Source of the DNA: Metallyticus violacea
Lineage: Eukaryota > Arthropoda > Insecta > Mantodea > Metallyticidae
Assembly: GCA_030762175.1 (NCBI GenBank)
Contig: CM060843.1
Location: 27,858,501 to 27,922,500, forward strand
Direction of reading: 5' to 3'
DNA: 64,000 nt
How positions within the stretch are numbered: position 1 is the stretch's first letter; each line of letters starts with the position of its first letter. The notes under the pieces were generated by a model. The model ran no database searches and had not been told where the DNA came from. It saw only the letters and a list, made by a program, of their open reading frames with translations. The position numbers and the translations under genes are program-made. Below are positions 25,565-37,079 of the stretch, piece by piece.

Positions 25565-26975
25565 TAAAATGGTTCACATAGTTCATCAAGACCGGCAAAA
25601 ACCTTAGGCTCAAATTTTGTAAGTAGATGATAATATAAACATAACTCAATATATTATGTGTTATTTTATCTCGATACTCCGAAGAGATACCGCCTTTCCT
25701 CTATACGAAATATGTTCCTCGCCACAAACTCTTGCCTTTTATAGCATTTCTTTTACAGTACACCGCATTTTAGCTTCTTTATCTTTTTATCGGACAGACA
25801 TTATTCAAAATTGTTTTGTCGTTTCCTGTACCTGTCTTTCTATAATAACACAATCGTAATATTTTTGTCGTTAGTGCAAGTACTCTCTGAGATGAAATAG
25901 TACCAGAAAAAGAACCTCAAAACGAATATCATTTCTGCGGTGCCGGTATCTCATAAATGTTTTGATACATTCAAAATACCAAATACTGCAGTACTTTTCT
26001 GTTTGGAATTTGCTTAAATGTGGAATATAGCAAAAGTTAATTTCATAAAAAAAAACACGATTAAGGAACTTTTCGATGATATATTCAATAATGTAAACCT
26101 CATGCACCGATTTATTTCTAGCCTGAATCCACAGATGACCGCAGGGATGGTTGGGCGTTGGGCCAAGGTTATGCCCATCGCCTATCAGAATCACAGTGGT
26201 GGTTGCATGTGAACAGTCAGTTGCATTTTGTTGTTAGCAGAATAATCGCTAATTAAATCTTTGCATGTGTAATTACAGGCTATTGATATTCCGGTGTTAT
26301 TAATCGCAGTGTGTAAGTGAAGTAGTGTTTACAGTAGTGTACTGAATTGAAATGTTACCACTAGAACAGAGAAAAAAAATTAAGTGTACAGGAATAACGC
26401 TCATAGTGTACGCAAATTTAAAGAAAATATCACGGCAGAAATTGGAAGAAATGCGGAAGCATTTCGTTAATTATGAATAAAATTTAATTAAAATGCGAGA
26501 TTGCGGAGGGTTACCTCTTTCAGCAACTCCTTTAATATAGGCACACATTATTAAGTAAAACTATTATTGTGTACAAGCGTTATTGACCGAAGTTGGCGAC
26601 TAGATATGAGAGGTGCATTTGTCCATTGGCGCAGTCGGCGCTGGCGCAACTTGCGCTCAGCTGCGGACGTGAGCCAAAATAACTCTCTGTGCTCTGGAAC
26701 GCCTACGAAATCTATTCATTTTTTTTACCCCTTTTAAAATCTTAAATTGTATTGTTACCAATATCCGCAAAAAATAGAGATTAAATACAGTATAAGAACA
26801 AAGAACTCCAGTTCTTAAACCATACGAAAAAATTCGTCATGGAGTAAGTGGTTTAAAGACAAATGCCGATAGCACTGACGCATTAGCAAATTTCAACATT
26901 AATTAAACATGTAAACAATGCAGTCAATTCTTGGTCGCATAGGCATCCTTTCTCATACTGCAACAGGTCTGGAAC
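25565..26975. other. Intergenic with one low-copy repeat motif
   Basis: No gene was recognised. The segment at about 26650-26700 (TGCGCTCAGCTGCGGACG followed by AAAATAACTC) resembles 56685-56720 elsewhere in the window, so an unnamed interspersed repeat probably lies here. Confidence 0.3.
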
Positions 26976-26977
26976 CG

Positions 26978-27256
26978 CCATGGGTGGCCGAAGTCGTTAA
27001 GGTGCGGACTCGTGAGCGGAAGGTCTGGGTTCGAATCCCGCCAGGACCGTCCTCCCTGACCGAGGCTTTTTCCAGGTTTTTCTCAGTTCTCATAAATGGC
27101 AAATGCCGAAGAGGTAACCTAAATTTAGGCGTGGAACGTTTTCTTCCTTAAAAATATTCCTTTCCCAGTTGATCATTTCATTTCATGTATCGTCAGTGTC
27201 CGCCGCCTTAGGTGCCTCAGTAGTAAAAAAGGGCGTTAAACACTTAAAAAAAAAAG
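26978..27256 (+). mobile_element. SINE family 2 copy
   Basis: The head is CATGGGTGGCCGAAGTCGTT and the B-box-like region GGGTTCGAATCCCGCC. The body matches the 24669 copy through TCCTCCCTGACCGAGG and TGTATCGTCAGTGTCCGCCG. It ends GGGCGTTAAACAC with a poly(A). Confidence 0.9.
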
Positions 27257-28415
27257 GCCTGAAGCTGGAATATTTGCACCATATGAGTGCTACATTCTTA
27301 CACCAGAGTACATAAATTTAGAGTGAAAGCTTCTGAACAAATGAAGCTCAACAACTTTGCTATCAGTGCGAGCAACACAATTACTTGCCTATCAAGACGG
27401 CAGAATTATACCGGATGTTAATGAACTACGCCGCATTCACTTCACATTGCACAGGAGTTTTAGACAAGTCATTTTAGATGCGGTCTACGAAGAAAAATAA
27501 CCGAGTTATATCGTCATATAAGATGGTGAAATTAAATGCTAAAATGTCATTGTTAAAGCAAAATGGAGTTAAAACTTGCCACAGAATGTCTGCAAATCTT
27601 TCTCGCGAGCGAGGAAATCCCGATTTTCCGTATCTTATCATTGGCGGTTTCAAGATTTGGTACCATAAAAACCTCTAAAATCTCGAACAAATGACAACAC
27701 AGCACTAAATACTTTACTGATTCATGGTGTTATTTAATCTAGAGAGATAGCTGCCATTTGAGCACGTGGCTAATGGATAAAGCGCAAGAATGTGGCTTTT
27801 AAGATCATAGTTTGAAGTAACAGAGTATATGCTCATACATAAGATGTAAAAGTAAAACAAAAAAATTAATAATCGATAAGTCTTGAATTCGGTAACAATG
27901 ACATCATACCCGACTGTGCCAAAGAAAGATGCTCCATAACTTCCGTCCGTTGTTGTGTGATATTTCAAATCAAAGTTTCTTGGTGGTGTGCTGGTTATTT
28001 AGAAACGTATGGCATGTCTTGAAGTTTGAACAGGCAGATCATAATTTCCTAATTTCAAATTGTTTGACTAACATCTCTCTTCAATCTGAAATTGTTGCGG
28101 TGTAGTTCATTAAACATCCTATATACATTAGGCCTTCCAGTTACAATAGAGAAGACAACGGGTGCATTAAATTATTATGTATGTTGTTTTTCTAGTGGGA
28201 TGATGCACAAACGTTCTGAGATAGCTAGCACATCTATATGTACCTAATGCTACTAAAAAGGGTTTAAATGACAGTATTCACTTTGACAGTTCAACTTAAT
28301 GCTGTCATATTCCTTGGAAATGCTGCTTAGGCAACTATTATGACGCTTGCGAGTTCCTGAATTGAAACCGTGAACAATTCTTCACAAAACACAGAGCTTA
28401 ACGCAGCAGTTCATG
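27257..28415. other. Intergenic, no clear gene
   Basis: Short plus-strand frames near 27420-27660 have some coding flavour but match no family I know and contain stops. Nothing else was recognised. Confidence 0.3.
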
Positions 28416-28439
28416 TAAGCTTTGTAAAGAAAACAAAAC

Positions 28440-28670
28440 AGTTAATGCTCTCGGGGAAAGAATTTGCCCTTAGTGCGAAGAGAGCGATACCTGGAGGCAT
28501 ATTCTGACAGAATGCAGGGAAACGGAGATTTTAAGAAATGAGCATTTATCACCGCAATTTTTGAATTCCAACAGAAATTTGAACATTTGCCTGGAAGTTT
28601 TGATGCATGGGAGATACACAATTTGGGAATATTTCAGAGAAGACCCGACAAAGAAGGTTAATGGTTATAA
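28440..28670 (+). pseudogene. LINE ORF2 tail with zinc knuckle
   Basis: The plus-strand frame from about 28460 reads a Cys-Pro, a stop, Cys, then EESDTWRHILTECRETEILR. This matches the C-x2-C ... H-x4-C zinc knuckle that follows the endonuclease or RNase H region of insect LINEs. The open frame continues through LSPQFLNSNRNLNICLEVL and IWEYFRED to about 28660, an unusually long readable tail. The stop inside the knuckle shows it is dead. No reverse transcriptase lies upstream. Confidence 0.6.
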
Positions 28671-28785
28671 TGAAGAGAGAGGAGTTGGAGAGGAGTGAGT
28701 GAATGGGAGGGAGATTCAAGATTAGGGTTCATATTTATGAATTTGTGCATAAAATTATTAATAGAAAACGTAAATATATGGAAGT

Positions 28786-29096
28786 ATTTGTATGTATGTA
28801 GGTAGGTATGTATGTGTGTATGTATGTATGTATGTATGTATGTATGTATGTATGTATGTATGTATGTATGTATGTATGTATGTATGTATATGAATGTGTA
28901 TGTATGTATGTATGTATGTATATGAATGTGTATGTATGTATGTATGTATATGAATGTGTATGTATGTATATGAATGTGTATGTATGTATGTATATGAATG
29001 TGTATGTATGTATGTGAATGTGTATGTATGTATGTATGTATGTTTGTATGTATGTATATGAATGTGTATGTATATTGTATGAATGTATGTATATAC
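28786..29096. repeat. (GTAT)n microsatellite with higher-order units
   Basis: About 300 bp of GTAT units interrupted at intervals by TATATGAATGTG, giving repeated blocks of the form TATATGAATGTG plus a variable run of GTAT. The interruption itself has been duplicated, so the array evolved by slippage and block duplication. The Tyr/His/Thr or Tyr/Val/Cys/Met frames across it are artefacts. Confidence 0.95.
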
Positions 29097-29099
29097 GTG

Positions 29100-30760
29100 T
29101 ATGGACATTTTGATTATTTTAAAAACGACATTAGCATGTACGGCCGTAAGGCCCATGTATTTATTTGAATGTATTCTAAAACATACAATAAAACGTCCCG
29201 CTACTACTACTAAAAAAATGGTCTTCTCGTTGTCCCTATATCACGAAAATGCAGTTATGAATGGTGCACACTTTATTCTGAGTATGATACACATAAATAG
29301 GCCTGAACCTGTATGACAGCGGCTTTAAAATCAATTTAAAGTGCAAAGGTTTACATTTGGAAAACTATGTCGAGATAGTTTTCTGTATGCAACTCTCTTA
29401 AGCTGAACATTGTCAAACGATCTCGCGACCGACCTGAACGCAACTAGAGATGTGTAAATGTGAAAAAGCTTTTTGACGTGTGCTAGCGGTATTGCTTCCT
29501 GCTGCTGCTACGAGCGCATAATGGTCCCTGGAGAAGAGAGGACTGCTGTGACAGCAAATTCAAATGTTCCGTTTTGCAGTTGACAAGTGGGAGAGCCCTC
29601 CTATCTTATACCGATACGGGTTCTTTAGCTTAACAGCTGCTAGAGATATCCGGCCATCTATCGGGAGGCATGATTTGCCTTAGACCTACAGCTAAAATTC
29701 TCTCTCGTCAAATGCACTATTATTAAAGAATAGCGGAACATGCTTGTAACTTTCAGAGCGGATGAAATTAGTTAAGGGCTGAAAAGACAGTATCTCTAAA
29801 CATAAAGAAGTTTTTGGTAAGTCATATGTTGATGAGGAGTATCAGGTATTTCAAATTCCTTAGCCGATGGATTAGCAGCTATGGATGTACCTATTGTGAC
29901 AGATCCTCACACCCACGCATGCTCAAGAATAAATGTCTTTAGATAATGTAAATAGTAAAAATAATTATATATATATATATATATACATACAACTTATAGT
30001 AGTAAACTGGGACATTTCATGTAACAAAAATGTATTCACGGCTACCTGGACTTTTGACTCTATGACAATAACGAAAACCATTGCATTTTGTCATCTTGTG
30101 TGTTTCTTCTGCTGGTAATGGCTTAGAGTCATGGGTCTCTCCACTCTAATAAAACTAAGTGCATGCAGGTGGATGAGCAATAGATCCTTTTGTATCTTAG
30201 TTGCTGAAGATGCTTCAAAATTCGTTGACGGTAGGAGTCCGTGATAACGTCCTCACGTCGTATGATGAGGAGCTCTCCAATAAAGTGCCAGAAAGGCGAT
30301 AGATTTAAAATAAACGCGTTTGGCAGCTCAAGAACTCACCAATTATATTTAAATATTTCAAAGGCTTATGAAAAGTCCGTATGTGCTATGCTGTAGACCC
30401 CATGTGACGCTTTGAAACCATATAGAGACGTTTGGATTTCAATATAAGGAGAAACAATGTATTAACACACATTGACGTTTCGTTTTTCTACCAGACAGTT
30501 TTTACCAGATGGCAGCCGCAGTTCAGATCAGGAAGTTAAGGCAGTACGACGCTATTCTGTTCATTCACATATACGTTTTCCAGTCTTACGTTCGACTCAC
30601 TCACTTATATGATCTTCAGACATACACTCGCTCAGTCATACACACGTTTCGTTCGTTCTCTGATGATCAACATCGCTTTACCAGAGGCAGTAGACGAGAG
30701 GCACACAGACGCAGCATATTTAGCACATGTCATCAAAGTTTTATAGATAACGAACCAGGT
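29100..30760. other. Intergenic, no gene seen
   Basis: Frames are short. A small (AT)n run lies at 29966-29985. The 101-codon frame at 30509-30814 runs into the SINE head and shows no family motif. Confidence 0.35.
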
Positions 30761-30763
30761 GGC

Positions 30764-31046
30764 GTCGGTCCTGGTGGTGTAGTGGTTACCATACTTTCCT
30801 CCTACACCCAATAACGCGGGTTCGAACCCGGCCAGGACCGATGGATTTTTTCGGGCGTAAAAATCCTAAGTATGGCTTCCTTCGGAACAGAAGTAAAGCC
30901 GTGGGTCTTGTGTCGTACATTTACGGCACGAAAAAGAATCTCAAGCCTGAAAGAGAGGCCTCTGAGCAAAATTTGTCGGCCGTTTCACGCCCTGAGTTGA
31001 ATGGGACGCTGATGACCTGAGCTGTTAAAGAGCGTCCATAAATAAA
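30764..31046 (+). mobile_element. SINE family 1 copy, best preserved
   Basis: The head GTCGGTCCTGGTGGTGTAGT with B-box-like region CGGGTTCGAACCCGGCC and a closing CCAGGACCGA can form a tRNA-like acceptor stem with GGTCCTGG. The body is complete: GGATTTTTTCGGGCGTAAAA, AAGTATGGCTTCCTTCGG, TCGTACATTTACGGCACG and GAGGCCTCTGAGCAAAATTT. The tail is GAGCGTCCATAAATAAATC. An (AAG)n array starts straight after the tail, so slippage of the tail may have produced it. Confidence 0.9.
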
Positions 31047-31051
31047 TCAAT

Positions 31052-31106
31052 CAAAAAGAAGAAGAAGAAGAAGAAGAAGAAGAAGAAGAAGAAGAAGAAG
31101 AAGAAA
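31052..31106. repeat. (AAG)n microsatellite
   Basis: About sixteen GAA/AAG units directly downstream of the SINE tail. The poly-Leu frame on the minus strand is an artefact. Confidence 0.95.
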
Positions 31107-31109
31107 GAA

Positions 31110-31790
31110 CCAGGTGGCCGATAACCAGGTAGTATGATTAAACATTTCAATGCGTTTAAAATGAAGCAACATCGTGTGATTTAAACCTCCTCTCTTCATC
31201 TTCCTCCTCCCGTGACCAACAAACACAAAAGGCGACTTCGGGCCCCTGTACGACCTGGGGAACCCTCGGTCCAACAACTACATCAACATCTGCATATACA
31301 AACCGCTTCAAATCGGGCATCCAACGTGTGGCGATATCGTCCACACGCTCCAATAAAAACCAGTTTCACTATTATCGTCCTAATGCAACCATTAGTCCCA
31401 TAAAAGTCATTGCAGTAAATAAACTTTCACTTTACGTAAAGACGATGTTACCTTTTTTTACCGTTTTCTATAAGATAATATTTATGTGCTGGACTATAAA
31501 AGGAACCAAAAAGATACCAGCTCAGTTTGACCCTTGATGAATGTTATATCAAATGATATTCAGGAATAGATGAACAAAGAAGGGTTCATAAAATCAGAAG
31601 AACTGCAGTGATAATGTTGTTTCCTTATCCAAGCTTCATTCTTCACGAAGTTTCGAGAGTTGTCATATTTAACAGCGGCATAGCAAGCTTATCTTTGAAA
31701 TGAAGCCATATTGATGATTGATGATGCAAATAAAATTCATAAGCCTTAAGGAATAAGGACACGATATTTATTTTCAGAAAATTTAAAACT
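31110..31790. other. Intergenic, no gene seen
   Basis: Overlapping 63-76 codon frames at 31047-31403 match nothing I know. No element termini were seen. Confidence 0.3.
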
Positions 31791-31794
31791 GAGC

Positions 31795-31870
31795 GGGGAG
31801 GCTCATGTGGTAACGTTTAAGAAACGCATTCGGAAGGTCCCGGGTTGAAATCTCTGAAACCGGCCTTGCT
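31795..31870 (+). mobile_element. Possible third tRNA-like SINE head
   Basis: GGAGGCTCATGTGGTAACG resembles a Pol III A box, and GGTCCCGGGTTGAAATC about 35 bp later resembles a B box. The spacing fits a tRNA head. There is no second copy in the window to confirm a family and no body sequence I recognise, so the call is tentative. Confidence 0.35.
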
Positions 31871-32119
31871 GAGATTTGGATTTTTGCGAATGCGAAATAA
31901 ATCCGCTTTCATATTTCTTTTTGTTGTTCTATTTACAGGGTTGAAAGTGCTAGGACGAGGTTTGCGCGGTGTAATTGTGACTTGCGCTTTGGAAAGATTT
32001 CTGCTCCGCCTTCTGTACTGAATTGGCCCTTCTGTTGAGCTCGAATCTTCTGGGGATTTGCTCCACCGGAATTTGGGTATTCTATCTGAAAAACATGTTA
32101 AGGATGCCATCTGCAAGGG

Positions 32120-33302
32120 GTGTTCTAAAAAGTTCTCGACCTAACTCAAAGATTTAATGAAGATGGGGCGCTGTAAACTTTCAGTCGCGTAAGTACACTC
32201 ACTTGTTTGTGACGATTGTATAAATAAAATAGTGTTAACATTTTTTATAAAATGTATAACACTGAAATGATAGTTGTGATAAAGTCTTCGTTTTGTACGG
32301 TCCAGCTCCAAGAGAAATACAAAAAGAATTAGAGTCAACATTTAAGGATTCTTCTCTGTTTTCGATGGTTAAAAAGTAGCCTGCTTAGTTAAGCGTGGTC
32401 GTAAATTTATTCAAGATGATGAGCACACAGGGGGCAAGATTGTGACAAAAATGCACATTTCCGCACCCTAATGAAGGTGCGTCAGTTGGTCGGTATTGCA
32501 AATATCTCGATAGGCCGTATCCACTACATTTTACACTAAGTTTTGGGTATGAGGAAACTTTCGGCTAATGGATGCCGCGTTTGTTAACAATGGACCAAAA
32601 ACGCATCCTATTAAATATTTATCAAGAGAGTTTATACCTATTTAAAAGCAATTTCCGTGTGTTTCTCTGAAGTTTCAAAACAGTAGATGAAACTTGGATT
32701 CATCGCTATATGCCAGAGACGAAGGGCAATCCAAACAATGGGTGGCAACAAGTGAAAGTGCACTTTCCAAGGAAAGCAAACATGGTTCCATCTCTATAAA
32801 AAGTCATGACGACAGGTTTTCTGGGATTTTTATGGTGTGGTGCTCCTAGACGACCTATTGAAGGGCAGAACCGTCACCGGAGAATATTACACTTCACTAT
32901 TCGACCAACTGAAGAATGCTAATCTGGTTAAATGCCCACACTTGTGAAAAAGAAAGCTCTCTTTCATCACGATAATGCGCCTTCACACATGTCTGAGATT
33001 GCTGCAATACTGGATGCTTCGCTTCCAAATACATCCGTAACATTCACCGGATTTGGCGCCAAGCGATTACTTTTTGTCCGAAAACCGAAGAAATGGTTGA
33101 GTGAACGAAGATTCACATCAAATGATGAGGCTGAAGTTTATTTTTCACAGTTGGACAAATGTTATTTTATTGAGGGCATTAAAACTTTGGAAACAATGGT
33201 TGGACTACATATGTTGATTTACAAGATAATTATGTTGAAAAATTGAAGAAAAAATCATTCAATCTTACGTTTTCTGGTCATACCGAGAATTTTTAGAACG
33301 CG
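32120..33302 (+). mobile_element. Mariner element, family B copy 1
   Basis: An approximately 1.18 kb mariner distinct from family A. The left end is GTTCTAAAAAGTTCTCGACC and the right end CCGAGAATTTTTAGAACGCG, an imperfect inverted pair. TA flanks are not clear, so the limits are accurate only to a few bases. A second copy lies inverted at about 38817-39945. The transposase inside is broken. Confidence 0.8.
32690..33246 (+). pseudogene. Mariner transposase (family B), broken
   Basis: Plus-strand pieces of a mariner DDD transposase. Near 32693 a WIHRYMPET-like segment matches the block after the first catalytic Asp. Near 32819-32920 FWDFYGVVLLDDLLKG and TVTGEYYTSLFDQL follow. Near 32958 HHDNAPSHMS carries the second catalytic Asp. 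After a frameshift, a DLAPSDYFL segment carries the third, near 33045-33075. The open frame 32932-33246 then ends with FTSNDEAEVYF and IKTLE, the family's C-terminal end. Several stops and frame changes show it is inactive, and the N-terminal helix-turn-helix is not readable. Confidence 0.8.
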
Positions 33303-33304
33303 CT

Positions 33305-34830
33305 GTCACCGCCCATGATGGATCCTACCTGGCTGCCCTAGTCGTGAGCAAGGTCGAAGTACCGAAGTGTCTTTCTCCGCGCCATACTATACATCCAATA
33401 CAATTCAATCTTTGAATTCTTTAGACGGAGGGACAATGCACAACCCTAAAATTAATAAAATGATATGAAGGTATACTGAAAATATATCACACCACAATAC
33501 TGTGAGATTAACAACAGCGAAAATTAATGAGAGGACAGTCTACTTAAGCTATGGAGCACTGAGGCAACAGTTCAAAACTGTTAAATGATAACCAGAAAAC
33601 ATATATTTTCATGATTTGTGAGCCTAATTATTTGACAATTAATATAACAGTGCCTGAGAGCAAGCCACTGTTGGTGTATGCTATTGAAAAAATAAGAGAA
33701 TTCACTTGCACATTTTGCTTTTATTTTAATTGTTTTCGGTTGAGTATTAAGACAACAATGAAATATTATACTAAATAGAGAGGTATCGGACCTTATGATG
33801 CAAAACATAAATACTTTGCTTATACATGACTAAACATTGACAAATTGTAATTGCGGCAAAATCACTGGTCATTAATCACACTAATTTGACATAGGGTTAT
33901 CAATTGTCTTAATATTAATCTAATCATCTCCATGTTTACAGAGACAGTTTTAATTAAATAATATAATTTTAAATACGTATTATTTGTTTTTGAGCAGTTA
34001 GCTTTGATACATTCATAACAGTTTTCAAAGGAAAAGAATACGTTAGGTCTAAACTAGAAAATGAAAGGGAACACAAGAAGACAAACATAATATAAATAGG
34101 ACTAAAAGTATTTTATGCCCAAGAAACAAATATTAACATATAATGCTTTAACCAATAGGATTAAAGGAATTATAAAAATTCTACAATGCCCTACCTCTCT
34201 CTGAAAATGATATCCTAAACAGAGGAAGAGAAAAAAATACGAATAATAGACACAGCGCAGTGCGAATTCTTCTTGATATACCCTTATGGATCAGGTTATA
34301 AATTTGAATAAACATTCATACAGCCTGAATACTTTTACACACATCCAAAGAATAGCCTTCCGAAACAAATATTGAAATATCGAGGCCCAGGCCGGCCCAC
34401 AGACTTCTTGAAGTACAGATAAGCCAAAAGAACTACACTCTACATTACGTAGAGTTTCACTTTACATTTTCCTCCTGGTTACTGGTAGTCAAACTTTGTT
34501 ATCAATTGCTATATCTGTATTTAGTAGTAGTGGTAACGTGTATATATTGCTAAATATTTACAAACATTATTTGTACAAAACGTTCGCATATGTTATTCAT
34601 TACATAGCCATTTACAAAAAGAATTTCCACTTCAAATCAAATAAGTTTACAGTTATCTCTTACGCACAAACACTTACACACACGCATTTATAAATTTATA
34701 ATAAAATGAAAAATGAAGTAATTCTTGTAACAATGAAACTAAAGTAACAAGAACTAGAGAACCAGAAATAGACACATCACTTAAACAGCCATACAACTTT
34801 CGTTATATTTCGAATAGCCCGTGTAAAAAA
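33305..34830. other. Long AT-rich intergenic stretch
   Basis: No coding or repeat signature was recognised. Frames are at most 75 codons. Confidence 0.35.
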
Positions 34831-34836
34831 AACCCT

Positions 34837-34925
34837 TTCCCAATTTATCATTTCATCTCATGTATCATCAGTGCCGACTGACTTTGGTGCCTCGGTAGTA
34901 AACATGGGCGTTAAACACTATTAAG
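34837..34925 (+). mobile_element. SINE family 2, 5'-truncated copy
   Basis: Only the 3' part of the family is present: TTTCATCTCATGTATCATCA, then GGTGCCTCGGTAGTAAAC and GGGCGTTAAACAC. The tRNA-like head and body are missing, as in a 5'-truncated retrotransposition. A (GA)n run and an (ATTGG)n-like run follow. Confidence 0.8.
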
Positions 34926-34976
34926 AGAGAGAGAGAGAGATTGGATTGCATTGGATTGGATTGTATTGTATTGTAA
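34926..34976. repeat. (GA)n and (ATTGG)n-like simple repeats
   Basis: A short GAGAGA run is followed by ATTGGATTGCATTGGATTGG and then ATTGT units. Both directly follow the truncated SINE tail. Confidence 0.85.
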
Positions 34977-34979
34977 GGG

Positions 34980-36835
34980 GCGGAGGAGGACACTTCGATA
35001 CTTCTACCTTGTTCACGACTAGGGAATTCCAAGCACTTTGTATAGAAAAGAACGAAACTTTAGTTAGTTACTTTCATATCAAAACAGATCCCAACATGCT
35101 AACCTATCCCTTTCGACTTAGCAACTTAGCTCTAATCGCAGTCAACCTCCACTGTTCGGTAGTTGGGCTGTCCATTAGAACGTGCTATCAGTTTTCTCTG
35201 TCTGCACAAAAAGCACACATTCTCCGTCCTGTTTCATTGTTATTTTACTCGCCTTCAGCTACAGCTGATTTATTTTGAGAAATCATGAAATATATACATA
35301 CATCTCTGTGCCTCATTTCAATTTGTCTATATCTATAAATGAGATCACTGTTTCCAAGCATACTTCTTACTCCATTTAAGAACCAATTTTAATAAGGTCT
35401 TTATTATCATTATTAAAATAATTCATCACTTATTTTGTAGAATAAATAATTTGCAACAAAGGAAACAACGATGATCAGATTCAATAAATTATTATTACAA
35501 CACGCAATCCTCAACATTTGAACATAATGTTGCAGAATGTGTCTCTAAACATTGGGTTTATTTTCTGCAACTTTTAAGTGTTTGAGTACCATGAAGCAAT
35601 TAAGCGTCCCAACGCGTAAAGAAGAAGTCTTGCTAACCTATAATCCAAACTTAACACAGTGGAAAGCAGGGTGAATGTGATTTCTTATTTTAATGCACAA
35701 AGTAGAGATTCGGCGAACTCTACTGCTAACCTAATACAAACTACCAGGCTCTGGAACTAAAGTGTGTGCTGGCACCACCAAAATACCGAAGAGTTTAGAT
35801 CTTATCCGCAAGACAAATGTCTCAAAGTACATACAAATCCTTACCTGCCAAGTCGAGGGATTACGACAGTTTCATGTCGTAAAAGATTTAACTATGCCAT
35901 CAACAACGAGACCGGGCTATTAAACGGCTGTGTTGCTAAGGATGATGCCTGCGCATACACATTTACTTGAGCGCATACTTAACGGGAAAGGTGAGGTAGA
36001 AAGGTTGTCTTAAGTCCTGTTATCACAGCATGATAAATGCTTCTTTTAACAGCACGCAATAAGTGGCAGTTTGCAAGCCAAGCGTAGCAAGTAACTGCCG
36101 TGATTCCTAACAAAATAAAACAAGCTCAAAGCAATTTGTGTCAAATGGAAGAATAAAAAAGGGCCACTCTTAAGCGCAAACTGTCTGTTGTGCAAAAAAG
36201 TAAAACTGTAATATATTTTGCTACATTTTGCTGTTGAAGAAAACAATAAACGAATGGCTTTAGAATTGTAGGATACCCGGGTAAGAAGCAATGAAATTAT
36301 CTAGCATTAACACCCCATTAGAAACAAATCAAAACTTGCCTTTAGAGCGAAATGACACAGAGAAAATGATACGTTGAATTCGAAAATTAGCTCAAAAACG
36401 TTCTGACAGCTGTTTAGCTGTTGCAGGATATTTTAGTATGTAGGGAAATAAATACAATCAATAAACGGTGCCATAAAAGGACAGCATTACACTCATAAAG
36501 TAAGTATGGAAAAGTAAACATGCAAAACGTAAATGTATATACTTGAGAAAATGTCAAGAACGCCTTTCTTTAAATGTCTCTTGCATTCACTGCTGTTTTT
36601 TCGTTTGATAGAAGCAAATATCGCCCATTATAAATTCATCTTTCGTCGGTTCATTTCGGAAAGGTCTGCTCTTTGCTCACAACATCCAACTTGCTGGAAA
36701 TATGTTCATATTAGAATGACTCCGAACAGAAAAAAAGAAAATTAATTTTTAGTATATGAGATATTGAGGTATTACATATAATTAGGTTGTTGTATGTCTT
36801 ATCTGTTTCCCACAAATCCAGTAATTAGTGAACCC
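34980..36835. other. Intergenic, no gene seen
   Basis: The 110-codon frame at 34946-35278 overlaps the simple repeat and has no family motif. The 68-codon frame at 35764-35970 is also unrecognised. No repeat termini were seen. Confidence 0.35.
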
Positions 36836-36837
36836 AA

Positions 36838-37062
36838 GCTTTGATTCAAGCATTTTGTCTTTAAGCAGTTTTCTTATTCCAGGTAAAAAACATCTTCCTC
36901 TAATTTTGCTCTTGTCATATTTGGGAAAACTCCTTGAAGGTAAAGCAGCCCTCTTTCGTCTTTTTCCAAGAGTTTCGCAAAGTTTTTCATTAACCCAATT
37001 CTAATGTGAAGAGGGGTGAAAAGAAATTTCTTTGGGTCTTCCTGCGGCACATATTTCAAATT
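36838..37062 (-). pseudogene. Fragment of the 'LPPLHIKLGLMK' repeat protein family
   Basis: The minus-strand frame 37059-36874 contains FLFTPLHIRIGLMKNFAKLL and then YLQGVFPNMTRAKLEEDVF. This matches a protein family abundant in insect and other animal genomes as uncharacterised, probably transposon-borne proteins with an LPPLHIKLGLMK motif and a following GIFVGPQIRKL motif. The expected second motif appears in a shifted frame (IRKLLKDKMLESKLGF, near 36875-36825), so the copy carries a frameshift around 36875. The function of the family is not known to me. It is a fragment only, with no neighbouring partner domain. Confidence 0.6.
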
Positions 37063-37079
37063 TCTTTCTCCAAATATAT

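Noticed and set aside
25871..26194. 107-codon minus-strand frame
   Set aside because: No family motif, low-complexity hydrophobic runs and stop-free by chance in AT-rich sequence.
28786..29096. CRISPR-like or coding repeat
   Set aside because: Tetranucleotide microsatellite with no spacers; the long frames on both strands come from the lack of stops in GTAT repeats.
30764..30842. A tRNA gene (A and B boxes, acceptor-like stem)
   Set aside because: The same head is followed by the same 200-bp body in eight other places, so it is a SINE head. The same applies to the family 2 heads.
34946..35278. 110-codon host protein
   Set aside because: The start lies in a simple repeat, composition is ordinary and no motif is recognisable; likely chance.
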